From Styela clava (taxonomy: Eukaryota; Chordata; Ascidiacea; Stolidobranchia; Styelidae), in the NCBI RefSeq assembly GCF_964204865.1, contig NC_135250.1, positions 14,446,001 to 14,510,000 of the forward strand: 64,000 nucleotides of DNA, written 5' to 3'. Below are positions 37,152 through 49,547 of the stretch, one piece after another; position 1 is the stretch's first letter; each line of letters opens with the position of its first letter. The notes under the pieces are model-generated. The model was not told the origin of the DNA. It was given only the letters and a program-made list of their open reading frames with translations, and made no database searches. The translations under genes and the position numbers were made by a program.

Positions 37152-37770
37152 ACATATGGATCGCCTTGTTATTATTATGTTGTTGTTCTTGTTCATTTCC
37201 TTGTTATGAAAAATTGCTTTTCTCATTAACAATTGTTTTTAGGTTTTTAATGGTTAAAGATTGTGTCGCGGACTACTAAAGTGTCCGTGTTTATATTGTG
37301 TGTATATGTATACTTTTATGTTTATAAACAGTTATGTTGACCCTTGTTTAATGCTGTTTTGTCGGATTGGGACGCCGACCACTACACATGAGAGAAAAAC
37401 TGTCTTTCGCTCTCTCTTCTCTGGTCGCTGCACTGGCGGCAGGTCGTGTTTTGAGTTCTTTAGTAATGTTATTCTGTTATGCTGTTTCAAATTTGATATT
37501 AGAGTTCAATAAACAACCAATCCGGAATCCTTGAGTCTCCTGATTCATCTACAACCACGGTAGCAACATCTTCGACCGTGACAATTGTAGTTTTCGCTAT
37601 AGAACGTTACTACTTTTCTTTATTTCAAAAATGTGGGCTCTATCTATCTGATTCGTTTTTTTGTGTGCCTTGTGGCGGTAGTCCATACTATGACAGATAG
37701 CATATTGCACCATTTGGTTTGGGTTTTCGTGCCCATATATTTGAGCATTCTCTCTTGTTTTTTCAATCTT
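37152..37770 (-). repeat. Dispersed repeat family A, copy 3, split by a solo LTR
   Basis: Reads on the minus strand. The 37152-37263 part (attatgttgttgttcttg, cttttctcattaac, ggttaaagattg) continues at 37584-37770 (attgtagttttcgctat, tttatttcaaaaatg, catatatttgagcattctct). The order agrees with the uninterrupted copy at 61405-61667, so the insertion point is exact. Confidence 0.75.
37264..37583. mobile_element. Solo LTR (320 bp) with 4-bp target duplication
   Basis: Begins TGTCGCGGAC and ends CCGTGACA (TG...CA borders), flanked on both sides by attg (37260-37263 and 37584-37587). It contains a polyadenylation-like ttcaataaac near 37507. Insertion into a family A repeat defines both borders independently. 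No internal retrotransposon genes flank it, so it is the product of LTR-LTR recombination. Confidence 0.85.
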
Positions 37771-38101
37771 TGGTGGATCCTTAGCTAGCGTTATGCGCAA
37801 GTCGCACTGCCGCCTTTATACAGTTTAAATAATTTATAATATGATAGCATAAAATGATTTGTCATATAGTGAGCGATAGCTCATCTCAAATCATGTCGGA
37901 TGTTATTAAACAAAAACATTACATATCCCATATCGGAGGACGTGAATCTCTTCGATTGGAATGCGACCTATGTTTTTGTTCGAAGGAAGTCTGCTAGGAT
38001 ACATGGCAATAGAAGCCAAATTGTGCCGCCAAGAAATTGGATTTAACAATATCACAAAGTTATTTCCAGTTTTTTTTTTTGCTTTTTCACCATATTATAT
38101 A

Positions 38102-41100
38102 TCGTCACGCTAATAACCGAATTGCGTAAGTCATTCTTAGCAGTTTCGAGAAAAACGTAAAAAACTTCCTCTTGGTATTGTTTTGCCATGTAGAGTAAAT
38201 AATTTCCCATGGTTCATTATTTTAACGGTAGCCGGATTTAAATTAATTTGTATGACGCAGGCATGTTACGTCATAATGGCGCACTGTGACTTACGCAGAA
38301 ATGCGCCTATGACTTGGTGACATACGCAATTTCACAACTTTGTTGGAACTATCATTCCTCGAAAGCGAACATTCAAAAAACGAATGTAATAAACAGTCTC
38401 TACAATGTCCAAACCCCAAAACAGCTTATCTGTTTTAATAACATTATTTTTTTTATTTTTGAAATATATATTTCAACAATTTAATGCGCTCTAAACACCC
38501 ACCAAAATTGAGACTTTCCGTAGATATTGATTATAAAGTATAAAAAAATAAAAAAGAGCGCTGAATTGCAGGTGTGTACGACATTCAAAATACGGTTCGA
38601 TCATAACTTTAACCTTGTCAACAAAACCATACAATGCCATTCAACAAACAATGGAGAATTTATTGAAAAAACAGAAAAAAAAACTTTTGTAAAATTAACT
38701 ACTCAGCGAAAACTAACGTAACTTTGCATTTCTTCTTTGAAAATATGGTAGTTATTTATTATAAATGGTGTGGAATTTTGTCATAAAAGCAATGTGCGTA
38801 TGTTGGCAGCACTCTCTTCATTTCTTGTAAATCACAAAATTTTCTACAGCTTATCTTAAGTTGACCTGGAAACAAATTTATCCATTGGAATTGTTTTTCA
38901 GGTTTATGCATTCTGCGTGGAAGTAATTCCCACTCATCCATAAACGTAGTTTTGAAGTGAATTGTGGAAGTATAGTGTATTGCTCGGAGATGATGCACCT
39001 TTGGATCACCTGCTGTATTTCCAGGGCGTATACTGGCAAAGTATTTCCCCGTCATTTTCTTAAAATCCTGATGTTGTACTGGCTTGACCTGGTATGGAAA
39101 TGGCCGAGACCTTGCACACTGCATGATTACGTGATAATCACGTGACGTAATGACGTCGGCCACAACTTTTTTCTCAATCATGGAATGCATTGAATCCACT
39201 TCCATCTGAGTGTGTCCAGTTGTTAAAAATTTCTGCGTTATTTTAATTTTATGTTTCCCTTGCCAAATCTAAATATGCATTTGCGACGATTACATTACGG
39301 TTTTGATACCCACAACCGTCACTCCATATCATTAGTTCTTTTATTGAAGGATGATCTGTAACATATTGGTTGAAATGAGAGAACTGTAGCGAGGCAAACA
39401 CTTCACTTCTTAAATCGCCTTCGTGCTCTTCCCATGGATAGCAGAATCCTTCTTTTGTTTGCAAATTATAAAGAGTAAAATTATGCATCTGCAGTTTGGT
39501 TTTATAATACATCGAACTGGCGTGAGTTTTGGGAAGAATCAGGACTGCCTGTAAGTCTATAATCCAAACGGATATGCTTCCATCAGCTGATTCTTTGTCG
39601 GCATTTTTTTCAGCTCTCGCCACATCTTTTGATATTACATGGGCTCTATACTCCCCGTCGTCAATATTTCCATGCGAAAATCCCACACAAATATCACATT
39701 GGTCCTTTCTAGGCCGAAATGTTGAAAAATTTTCTTTGGTGAATATGTCCCTGAACTTTGCGATGCTAATAACCCGTCTTTCAGAATTTGTTGCCTCTTC
39801 AGAATATAAACGATGAAGGTTTGAAACAGTCGTTCCGGGATATAGATACTTTTTATTTTTATAGGTACCTCTAGAACGGCAATAGTGAGATGGCAATGTA
39901 GGTAGTGCATGTAACCATTTTATAATGAAATCCATATCTTGCCTTTGGATAAAAGCAGTTTTACCTTAAAAAAATAGAAAATGAATGTTTCAGTCATTAT
40001 TCAATGAATATTAAATGAATATTACATTGTGCATTTATTGCTCTTTTTGCTACATACCTTTTCTTGGACTTTATGAATGGTGCGGGACCTTCCAGCCACG
40101 AGAGCAAAGTTCGTTGGCTAATGCCAATTGTAGCCGAAAAGAGTTTTTTTTTGCACACCAGAATGCATGTTCCATTTTGTAATTGTAAATGGTATTCAAA
40201 AGATGACTTTCTTCTTGACATATTTTCAGCAATTTTCCTTTGCTTGGTGGTAACCTACAAAACAGTACAAATTTAATTAAATGAGATGCGGAAATCGTGA
40301 CATAAAATCAGTGTTTTCAAATATCGTTTACCTTCGATACTGAAGCCCTGATATATGATCTTCTTTCAGACCACGATTCCATTTTCCAAAAATTTTTGAA
40401 AACTCACTGTCTCTCATCTTCTGTCAGACTCGCACATTGCCGTAAGCTGGATTTTCGACAATACGTGGATTTGCACGGCATCCCCATTTTTCTTGCTATA
40501 TTTTGCTTTCCTTTTCGGCTATTGTAATTTAATCCAACTAGACGATTCCTTTTGCAAATATTATTTTTCCATCCAAAGGGGCGCGCCCGTTTTACGCGTT
40601 TCCTTTTACCCAACGTCTAAAACAGATAATGAAACATGATTTAAAGTGTAACGTTATCGGCAATGATGATATTAAATAAATTGAAAACAAAACAGGACTA
40701 ACCACACTGTGGAACTGCGTTGAGCGTAGTTGGATAATTTTTTAGATTTAACACCTTGCCAATTTTCTTCATCCTCATCAAACTCTTGAATAAAAACAAA
40801 GTCTGGGTCTGAATCTGACACACTTTGGGTTTCAAGCATGTCATCTATAAGAATAAAATACTTGGTACGTCCTTTACTAAACTCATTTTTAGTTGGTACG
40901 TAGACTAACGAAACTTTGCAAAAATTAAATATAGACCTACAGACCCACCTGAATCTTCATTTTCTATCCTCATAATAACTTCATTCGCATTAAGGTTTCT
41001 CAGAAGTGAAGCACTCATTTTAATCGCTATATAATGACAAGACACACGAACATCTAATAACGGCGCACAACCTAACGGCAGGCTTCTACGGCGATGTCTG

Positions 41101-41355
41101 CTGAAGACAACCTCGATGTAATGGGTATGACGTCATAATATCGTATGATGGCATCGCTTTAGAAACGTTGCAAAATTGCGTATGTCACATCCATGACTTA
41201 GGCAAAGCGTTTTTTTCTCCCAGTAAAGCGTTTTATTATCCGTTTAATAAAAACTAATTCAACATGCTGGTGCGCAACAACATATAGATGGGTTTTAACG
41301 AGAAAACTCAAATTCGTCAAAAATGACTTACGCATTTCGGTTATTAGCGTGACGA
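38102..41355 (-). mobile_element. Near-complete 3.25-kb DNA transposon with 32-bp inverted ends
   Basis: Terminal inverted repeats TCGTCACGCTAATAACCGAA plus 12 more bases lie at 38102-38133 and 41324-41355, matching at 31 of 32 positions, flanked by tata on both sides. A second subterminal inverted repeat of about 40 bp (cctatgacttggtgacatac at ~38309, mirrored at ~41171-41211) is separated from the ends, a typical transposase-binding layout. One multi-exon gene fills the interior on the minus strand. The high end-to-end identity suggests a young element. Confidence 0.9.
38759..40973 (-). CDS. DUF7869-like RNase H-fold transposase, multi-exon, one frameshift
   Basis: Encoded by the 38102-41355 element. 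Exons: 40949-40973 (ATG at 40973), 40708-40844 (or ending at 40703), 40408-40617, 40332-40362 (31 nt after a 45-nt intron), 40058-40254, and 38759-39942. An acidic N-terminus (SDSDPDFVF, QEFDEDEEN) precedes a basic KRKRV.RARPFGWKNN region, then CKKKLFSATIGISQRTLLSW. The C-rich DQCDICVGFSHGN and HVISKDVARAEKNADKESAD lead to a catalytic-type core: IIDLQAVLILPKTH, then LMIWSDGCGYQNRNV, then TGHTQMEVDSMHSMIEKKVV. This D...D...H/E order is that of an RNase H-like family widespread in invertebrate genomes as uncharacterised transposon proteins. Near 39255 the frame shifts by one base between YLDLAR and the TGHTQMEVD part; otherwise it is open to the stop at 38759. About 600 residues if joined. Confidence 0.8.
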
Positions 41356-41379
41356 TATACAAATGTCTACTATATTAAT

Positions 41380-41800
41380 AAGACCTCATTATACTATTTT
41401 AGACTCACTAGTTGTGATGTTCTGGTTTTTACCAAATCGCCAACAGACAGAAATATTGCAGTTTGTGACACAGAAAATCAAAATTGTATACAATTTCGCA
41501 GAATTTCAAATAATAATGAATGAATATCTTCGTGAAACAGTACAACTAACAGAACGAGGACTAAGCCAAAGAGTCAAACTCAGCATATACATATTTTAAT
41601 AGCGGTAGAACCGATGACAAATTAACTCTGTTGAAAAAATCTAAGGAATATCAATACCAAAACAAATGGATATGCTGACGATATAACTATTACATTGGGT
41701 AATAGGAATGCAATACATAAAGCTCTGGAAACACTAAAAAGATTTTGAGATGGCAACAGGTAAGAAAATCAATCTGATGAGTGATGAATACAAAATAGGA
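41380..41800 (+). pseudogene. Non-LTR retrotransposon reverse-transcriptase fragment
   Basis: RGLSQRVKLSIYIF (~41550-41597) corresponds to the LRQG-x-x-LSP-Y-F box of LINE reverse transcriptases. After a shift, GYADDITITLGN carries the catalytic YADD (TAT GCT GAC GAT at 41671-41682), followed by HKALETLKRF and a KKINL-type box. Stops and shifts interrupt it. Fragment only; no endonuclease or 3' end recognised. Confidence 0.7.
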
Positions 41801-42869
41801 ATATATATATATGGAAAACAACATTTAGTAATCCAGATATAAACAATGTGGAAAAAGTAAATGTATCAACCCAAAAAGGCCACATCCTTCTGATCCACAT
41901 GATCTTTGAAAAATTGCTGTGGCTGGTGGGCAGTCACACAATTCTCGATCTCTAGTGGGCTATATAATATGACAATAAATGTTTTTTCAACTCTGCTTTA
42001 AATAGCTTGTGAGGCACGCTTTTTTCAACTCACTTGATATATATCGTTCCACATGTAACCCTCTTGTATCTCTATCTAATTATGAGTTTTGGAATGTGAT
42101 AAACAACGCAAAAAGAAAGAGTGTGTGTAAACTGATCTTGTGTTATATGAGCGTATATTACTTTGTTCGATAAAATAGCAATTAAATGCAATGTATATGT
42201 ATACAATTATTGTGATATTTGTGCATTGGCTGAAGGACCTTATAAATATTCGCAAGCTGCAGAATGGTGTTTTTGTTATGTACCATTACTACGGCCGTTG
42301 TTGCGAGCTACAACGTCAAGTTTAATTCATGTGTTGTTCATTTTAATCGTTCGCCGTGTGTGGTTAATGAGGTCGTCTCAAAAATATCGTGTCCCACTTT
42401 TCTCACTTGTCCCTTTTGTCCTACGTATCCCAATTAGACAACTATTTTATCCTGTCAATCTCTTAAAATCCAGATGATAATTAGATGTTATCGGAATACC
42501 GGCCATATCGGCATTTGGATATCAGATCGGTATCGGCGACAAAAGCGATATCTCAATGCCTGTATCGCCATTCAAATTAACAATACTTTAATTCAATCAG
42601 GTGTAGTTCATCTATACACCCATTTTTACAACCTGGGAACAAGTAGGACAAGTGGTACACGACAGTTTAACTCACTCACTGAAACCCCAAAACTGTTCAA
42701 CACAATGTTCTTCTCATTATAAGAAAACGCAGCTTCGAAACTGTGAAATTTTACTTGAATTGTGCTCGAATGACAGAATAAAATCCAATAAAACTCAGTG
42801 AAGTGTTTCAATGAAGTGTGTAAACTGCAAAGTAAAATATCGCAAGCCTTAATTAAACACATCACAGTC
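41801..42869. other. Intergenic stretch, probable LINE debris
   Basis: The left part follows the reverse-transcriptase fragment and may be decayed LINE. The ORF at 42163-42477 has no recognisable similarity. No other feature. Confidence 0.3.
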
Positions 42870-43565
42870 TATCGAAATGCGTATAAATCACAGTTAAACT
42901 TACAATGAAATGACTTGACAAACCCTAAACATTGGCAAGGCACAGTATACTTGATTACGCAATAAAGAAGGACAACTTTAATATATTTCAAATAACTTAT
43001 AAATAAAAAGAGCAGGTAACAATTTGCTCCAGACAATTTCACGGATTCTAAATTATAAACAAATATTGCAGCGAGAACAACAAAACTCATTCTGTAACTC
43101 TTTGATTCTATTCAAATTTGAATGACGAACGGGTCCCCATACTGCAATTGCGTATTTGATATAAGATTGCAAGAGTGAAAAATATTTATATACCACTATC
43201 CTATAGGAGTGGTTTTATCAATGTAATGTGGAAGTTTAATCAATATACCTACCAAACGAGAAAGCTCGTTCCGAGTATACATCCCGGCGTAAGCGATTGT
43301 CCGTATTTAGTCCCAGATATTTGTGGGAAAGGACAGATTGTAGCTTTATCCCACTGATGGTGATAAAAATTGGCGTCGCCTGCGGCTTTGTGCTGGGCCT
43401 TATTTGAACAATCCTAGACTCAATACATTGATAGTCAACTTGTTACGAATGATCCATTCGAATACTTTCTTCATTTCAATATTTACGTGTTTTCCAGGGT
43501 TAACATGAATTTCGAGCTGCCGAGAAGGCCTGTGTCATCGGCGAATAGTTTGGTCAATATATAGA
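42870..43565 (-). pseudogene. Second non-LTR reverse-transcriptase fragment
   Basis: On the minus strand from about 43560: LTKLFADDTGLLGSSKFML carries the catalytic FADD, followed by EMKKVFEWIIRNKLTIN, ISGIKLQSVLSHKYLGLNTD, RRDVYSERAFSFGRYI, a QSYIKYAIAVWGPV box and NLNRIKELQN. These boxes, in this order, are those of the C-terminal half of CR1/jockey-type reverse transcriptases. Several stops and frame changes. A 15-base G run (43599-43613) lies just upstream. Confidence 0.8.
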
Positions 43566-43707
43566 GCGATTAGAAATATATATCACTAATGTACAGAAGG
43601 GGGGGGGGGGGGGAATCAAAAATTACCATAGATGTATTCAACCGAGTCGATGATCGCATGAATATACTTTTGGAATCCAAATTGATGTTTATTGATTGTG
43701 TAGCCTA

Positions 43708-43800
43708 CCAGGGGCCACCAACCTTTTCGTAGCGGAAGGCTACTTTCTGGGTTCCGATTAAGCCGAGAGCTACCAGTTCAATGCACACTTTTAAAAAAAG
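43708..43800 (+). mobile_element. hAT-type element end
   Basis: accaggggccaccaacctttt followed by cgtagcggaaggct resembles the outward start of non-autonomous hAT elements (compare 17381). The partner end was not found; the right border is nominal. Confidence 0.35.
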
Positions 43801-44712
43801 TCAATTTGCTCGAATAACCTTCAATTATTGATAATTACTGGCATTTAGTCAAGTAAAAACACTGATAAACTTTAGGATTCTTCCGGAAATCAAACGATTA
43901 TCACAACGTAGCGAATAAATTACTAACAATGACACTTCCATTTTCAAACTGAGTGTTTTTCAAATTGATTTTAAATCGATCACTGCAATAATATCTTCGG
44001 AAACCAAAGGTTCACAATGTACCTACTTTTTTACAAACACCCTGCATAACCCTAAGATGAAATAATCTTAACAGTTGTACTGCCGAATGTTACATTTACA
44101 AACACATTTAACTAATTATGAATATCAACAAGGAGAAAACCAAAATCGAACAAATCTGGTCTAATGCTCTCCGCCAGTGTGTTGTACTCAGGCGTGTAAC
44201 TTGACACTGTAACGTTGAGCGGGTCTTGCAGATTTTCCTCAGTAAGGCGTATTCCGCGCTTAGTTCCTTGTGAAGTTTATGTCAAAAAATGTTGATTCAC
44301 AAAGATGGCTTGAACCAAACACCGATCTCGTAACATAGAATTGCTGTTTGAATTAAAAGGCGAGCTTTTGCTGCCCGTACTGCGCTGATCAATGGATAGT
44401 GACAAGATGCGAAATGTCGCTTCGCTTTGTCGTCTCTGTAAACTCCCCGCAAATGAGAGATACGCAAGCTGTTTTCACGGTGGTAAAAGGAAATCCACCT
44501 TCCATTCACCGAAAAAATGGTAGGTTTTCTTTCGTTTTTCTGCCATTTTTCTTTGAAATCAATAATTGTATTATTGGCATTGTTGATTCACAAATCAACG
44601 GACACGAAAAAACGCGAGTTCGTGGAAGATGACATCAGTGTGATGTCATAATTGGGAGAGTATTAAATGACCCGTCACATTACTGAGATCAAAAAAGTTA
44701 GAATGATCGTTA
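43801..44712. other. Intergenic stretch
   Basis: No gene recognised; may be interior of the hAT-type element starting at 43708. Confidence 0.3.
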
Positions 44713-44892
44713 TCATAACAAGAGAGCTATGCTCAAATATATGGACACGTAGAGTCACATAATTTTGATGACGTCATAGCGAAAAAAGAAGTAATAGCCT
44801 TCTGGAGAAAATTTTTATCTTTAACCACTAAAAATTTCAAAGCAATTGGTCCAGTATTCGAAGAGAAAAGCGACTTTTTATAAACGTGTCAA
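44713..44892 (+). repeat. Dispersed repeat family A, copy 4
   Basis: Starts acaagagagctatgctcaaa and tatatggacacgt, contains agtaatagccttctgg, atctttaaccact, caaagcaattggtccagta and gagaaaagcgactttt, and ends with aaacgtgtc. Internally deleted compared with copies 1 and 6. Confidence 0.75.
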
Positions 44893-44902
44893 GCGGTACT
44901 GA

Positions 44903-45560
44903 GTTAGCAGTCAGGCAGCATCTTACCTGTACACTGTAGGCCATATACGGTAATTGATCACAGAACAGTTGTTCCCTTGCAAATTTTATGTTGTTTACAC
45001 TTTAGGACAGATAATTGATCACAGAACAATTCTTCCCTTTCAAATTTTATGTTGTTTCCAGTAGACTCTCATCAAAATAAACAAATATAGTAGGCTACAA
45101 GTGCTACAACGCTTGCATTACTGCACTGGTAGGACCGTGAAAGAATAAGTTACGGTAATTTCATTGTGGTAAGACACCGGTACCGGCACCAGTACCAGTA
45201 TCGTACTTACGTACTGAGCTACCAGTACCGGTTAGCAGTCAGCCAGCATCTTACCTGTACACTGTAGGCCATATACGGTAATTGATCACAGAACAGTTGT
45301 TCCCTTGCAAATTTTATGTTATTTACACTTTAGGACAGATAATTGATCACAGAACAATTCTTCCCTTTCAAATTTTATGTTGTTTCCAGTAGACTCTCAT
45401 CAAAATAAACAAATATAGTAGCCTAGGCTACAAGTGCTACAACGCTTGCTTTACTGCACTGGTAGGACAGTGAAAGAATAAGTTACGGTAATTTCATTGT
45501 GGTAAGACACCGGTACCGGCACCAGTATCGTACTTACGTACTGAGCTACCAGTACCGGTA
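44903..45560. repeat. Two tandem copies of a 328-bp unit with GGTACC-rich ends
   Basis: Unit 1 starts at 44903 and unit 2 at 45231 (gttagcagtcag.cagcatc). The copies are nearly identical. Inside each unit a shorter repeat of about 65 bp occurs twice (taattgatcacagaaca, ttcccttgcaaattttatgtt / ttccctttcaaattttatgtt). The unit ends are dense in accggtacc-type self-complementary hexamers. Confidence 0.85.
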
Positions 45561-45777
45561 CCGAACCTGTAGGTCTGATATTCCGTTCCGCATACGATAG
45601 GCTATAAAACTTGCATTGCAGCATTAGTAATACCGCGGAAGGAATAAGTCAATTTCACTGCGTTACGGCACCGGTATGGCAACTTACCAGTACCGACCAC
45701 AGAGATATATAAATATAGAGTGTGCTTCTCTCTCGTTTTCGCGGGACCATTTGAAGCCTCTCTCGTTTTGACGTTAG

Positions 45778-48700
45778 ACCAATGACATTAAACAACATGA
45801 TGCGCAACTCCGGCATTTTTGTCCGAAGATCGTATTCGATAGCACGCTCCAATGCACATACTTGACGAGACGAAAACGAGCGGATGTGTGCTGCTTTCAA
45901 GGCGTAGCACGAATGGTGTTCGTGTCTGCTTTGACAGTTGTTGTCGATTTTAATGATATTTTTGAAAGTTGGGGTAAAAAGAAATCGGTAAAAGGTAAGG
46001 TGAATACTATTGTTGTATATCACACCCGGGCATCGCACTGTTAAGTACATGTGGGAAAGCCAGCCTTTGTCAAATACTACGAAGTTATTAATTCAGTACG
46101 GTACGTAGTTGCCCATTTGCCGAAATTACATATTTACTTACCCCTTATGGTTTCAAATAGTTCATGCACCTCCAGTTAGATTTTTTTAATCAGTGAGGAT
46201 ATATACTCATTGTTGATTGCTGCTCATTGTAACATACTATTACGCATTCACTTTTATTTGCGTATTGAATCAAAGTGTTAACAAGTTCACCTAACATTTC
46301 ACTCATACCGGTCTATATTGTATAGTCTGATTTCTCAAGTATTTGGAGCCACGAATGCTTGTAATTTTCTGACTAAACCCTTTTATTAGTTGGTTTATAT
46401 ACCAAATTCAGTAAAATATTTTTTAAATAAAACATGAGATATTGGATTTATTAGCTTTTCCATTCTGAATCATATAGACTGCTTTATTTATTCTTAACGA
46501 AAATTAATAAATCTCCTCTCTTTCTTCAGATGTGAAAGTTGTGGACAAACCTGTCTAAGCATTGTGAGACTCTTGCAGCACAAGAGGCAATAGCAGAAAT
46601 AGTAAGTATATCAATCAAGAAATTAAGCCGACATAAAGCAAAACTTTCAACTATTCGTCTAATCTCAATTTCCTATTATTTATTCACAGGACAACTATAG
46701 CAGACGGGGAGATATCAGAAGTCTGGCGACATATCAGTGACAGTGTGATTCCAAGAAATATAATGCAATTGAAAATTGCAATAGAAAAACAACCTATGGA
46801 GGCATGCAAAGACATTTGACCCTCCGGTAGAGTTGTGTATGGCCCCCACATCCTGCAGGGCTTGAGGAAAATAACTAAAAATTCCAAAGCGTAAGATTGC
46901 ATAAGCGGTCTTATTTGTAAAAAGGCACAAAACACGCCAGACATACTTAAAACAGCTTTGGAAATGAGGATTACGGGTACCTCACTGCACCTGTGTTATA
47001 TTTGGTTCATCAACTTTTGGTAGTACTATAGAAGAAAATCCGGAAGGGGTATAATCATCATTCATGATAAAATACTATCATACATTTTTTGAACAACTTC
47101 AATCTAGACCAGGGATCTCAAACTCGCGGCCCCAGAGAACTTCCAGTGCGGCCCTCGAACGCTTAACAATAATTGTAATAGTATTTTTGAAGTTTTTTTT
47201 TTTTATCTAAATGTAATAGATTTTTAAAACTTTCTAAAGTGAAATTGATTATTCACACAGAAAACAATTTACTGAAAGTAGTTTTGGAATATTATTTTTT
47301 TGTCCACATTTTGACCCAATTAAGAATACACATCAAGCTAGCAAAAGAATACTTGAATAAAACACTTGAGTAATTAAATTAAACGCAAAGTACATGAAGA
47401 AGGTGGCATTTTCGAAGAAAATGGGAGTTGTAACATTTCTGCTCTTCACAAAATTCTGAAGCACATTGTTTAATTTGTCATATTTCCGTCAATACAATCA
47501 AAAAACACAATAAGCTCAGCAGTCAATATGACAAATTCGAAGACCAACTTCGAACAGAAAATTTCCATGTGTTTGTATATTAATATAATTATACAACGAC
47601 TTAGTTACTAAAAATCAATATCAATAATATTTCAAGCAATCCTATGCCACGCAATGTAGTGCGAAATGTCTTGTCGAAAAAATCTGTCATTTGTTTTTTT
47701 ACTGATCTATACATGAAATGATAAAAGTAACACTTTTGCATTACTGGAATTAATTAAACATTCGTAAAGATCCAGATAAACCCATGATCATGTGGCCTCG
47801 TTAGTTAGAGTTGGTACTATAAAATCATTTCAGACTGGCCTTAGTATGCTGGTGACACAAAAAAGATGCCAAACGCCAGGACAAATGTAATTATTAAAAC
47901 ATTGAGTTTATACTGTAGTATTTTTGTTAATTTTAGGTTCATATATTTAGATTAAGTTATTTTTAGTGTATGTATTATTCTTTCCTTATTCAAAGCTTGT
48001 TCAAAAATGATTTTGATGGTTGTACATAGAATTTTACGATTTTTTATAATAAATACTGTAACTTGCAAATGTTGCAATAATAGTGGAATGCAAATATTAA
48101 TATGTAATTGCATTTGAAATTGAAGAAAATAATAAAACTTAATCCAACTGTTTAGTTGCATCACAATATATGTCACAAACTAAAACTATCTTAAAAATAT
48201 CTTTTAAGTATACATTATCAAAAACTGTTTGCGGCTCTTTTTACAATTTTCAAAATGCAATGCGGCTCTCGAAAACCCATGACACCACTGACACCACTGA
48301 TCTATTCTAGACGATTCAAGCATTGCTTTGGGAAATTATATCACTTCAATTAAATTGAAATAATCTCGCTATATTAAATACAAAATCGTTGCTATCATAA
48401 AGGTAAACCAATTCAGCCACTCGAAATATATTGGCCTTCACAAAGCAATGGAGGCAGAATTGAGAGTTCATGAGCTATGAACATTTGTTCTTTTCTTTGT
48501 CTTGAACTTTCCATACTCCACAGCCCCTATTAATTTTTTTTAATTTTAATTACCATGTGATGGTCATACATATCTTTAACTTGTATTTTCTGTCATGATG
48601 TATTATCTCAATGTGCCAAACTATTAATTAGTGTGCATATTTTGCTTCCAGATGACATAAATGTATTGTCATGTTTATTACCTCAGCTTGGAGTATTGAC

Positions 48701-49547
48701 AAGAAAAAGATGCCAGTAAATTAGGTAAAAAAATTTTCAACTCATTGTTATAATCAGAATTCACAATCAATAGGAATTATAAACAGCCAACAATCAGTGA
48801 GAATTATATGCGAAATCCCTCAGAATAAATTTGTCTAAAATCGGAGGAAGGCAAAAAATATGGGTAGTTTCCATCCACACAAGCATTTCAAGAAGACTTG
48901 CTCGAGCCAAACTAAATGAGCATCGTCAGGTGATCGGTAAGGCTGCAAGTTGAATTCAGCCCTGCAACCTCCTGCATAGAAGATAATATTACTTAGTGGG
49001 CTATGAGCTAAATTCCTAAATTTAAACAAACCTATCTACGATGCATTATGTACCAGCAATGTTACCTACGATTAACTGAATATGTAATATGTCTAATAAA
49101 TTCACCTACAAAAGCAAGTTCGATAGGTGCAAACTTTGTGTTATGGAATTGTATCGCAGCACAGTTTTGTATGACACCCTCTTTAAATGAAATTTCAATG
49201 ATTAAGCGCAAACATAAAAATTACTAACTCTGAACTTTGTCATTATCTGCAAAATGTTCCACACAAATCTTTCCGCTATCGCGTTTCTAATCTTCTCTGA
49301 TAAAAAAAACGTCTATGATGTCCAGAATTGCTCTTTACAGCTTGCCTGTTATTCCAGCTTTCCAAGTAAGCAAAACTTTTTAGATATAGAGATTATTTTG
49401 TTTCGTTACGGGCGCAAAAAGGCAGGTACTACACGTAAAAAAGACGCCGAGTAGCAAAAGCGAGCGGAAAACGGACGCGAAAGGCGACGAGAAATATGTG
49501 CATTGGAGCGTATCATGAAATACAATGTTTTGCCTGTAGTCTTATGG
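45778..49547 (-). mobile_element. Left arm of giant palindrome (inverted copy of a ~3.8-kb transposon)
   Basis: Reverse complement of 49595-53365, near 99.5% identical: I noted only about ten single-base differences and small indels (near 46055, 46164, 47576, 47730, 48347, 48985 and 49287). The outer edge reads ttagaccaatgacattaaac, then aacatgatgcgcaactc, and matches the central spacer. It holds a mirrored hAT-type insertion (47110-48299) and a mirrored THAP-like region (about 49225-49460 on the minus strand). Reading frames of 60-86 codons recur in both arms simply because the arms are copies. The arm lacks the last ~47 bp of the element at its inner end. Confidence 0.9.
47110..48299 (+). 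mobile_element. hAT-type insertion nested in the left arm
   Basis: Starts cagggatctcaaactcgcgg, ends gcggctctcgaaaaccc and ...caccactg. Flanks are similar 8-mers (atctagac before, atctattc then tctagac after; 6 of 8 matching in the mirrored reading). Identical position in both arms, so it inserted before the arms were duplicated. No coding sequence recognised. Confidence 0.75.

Noticed and set aside
42163..42477. 104-codon reading frame after the first reverse-transcriptase relic
   Set aside because: No reverse-transcriptase boxes or other motifs, and a non-ATG start.
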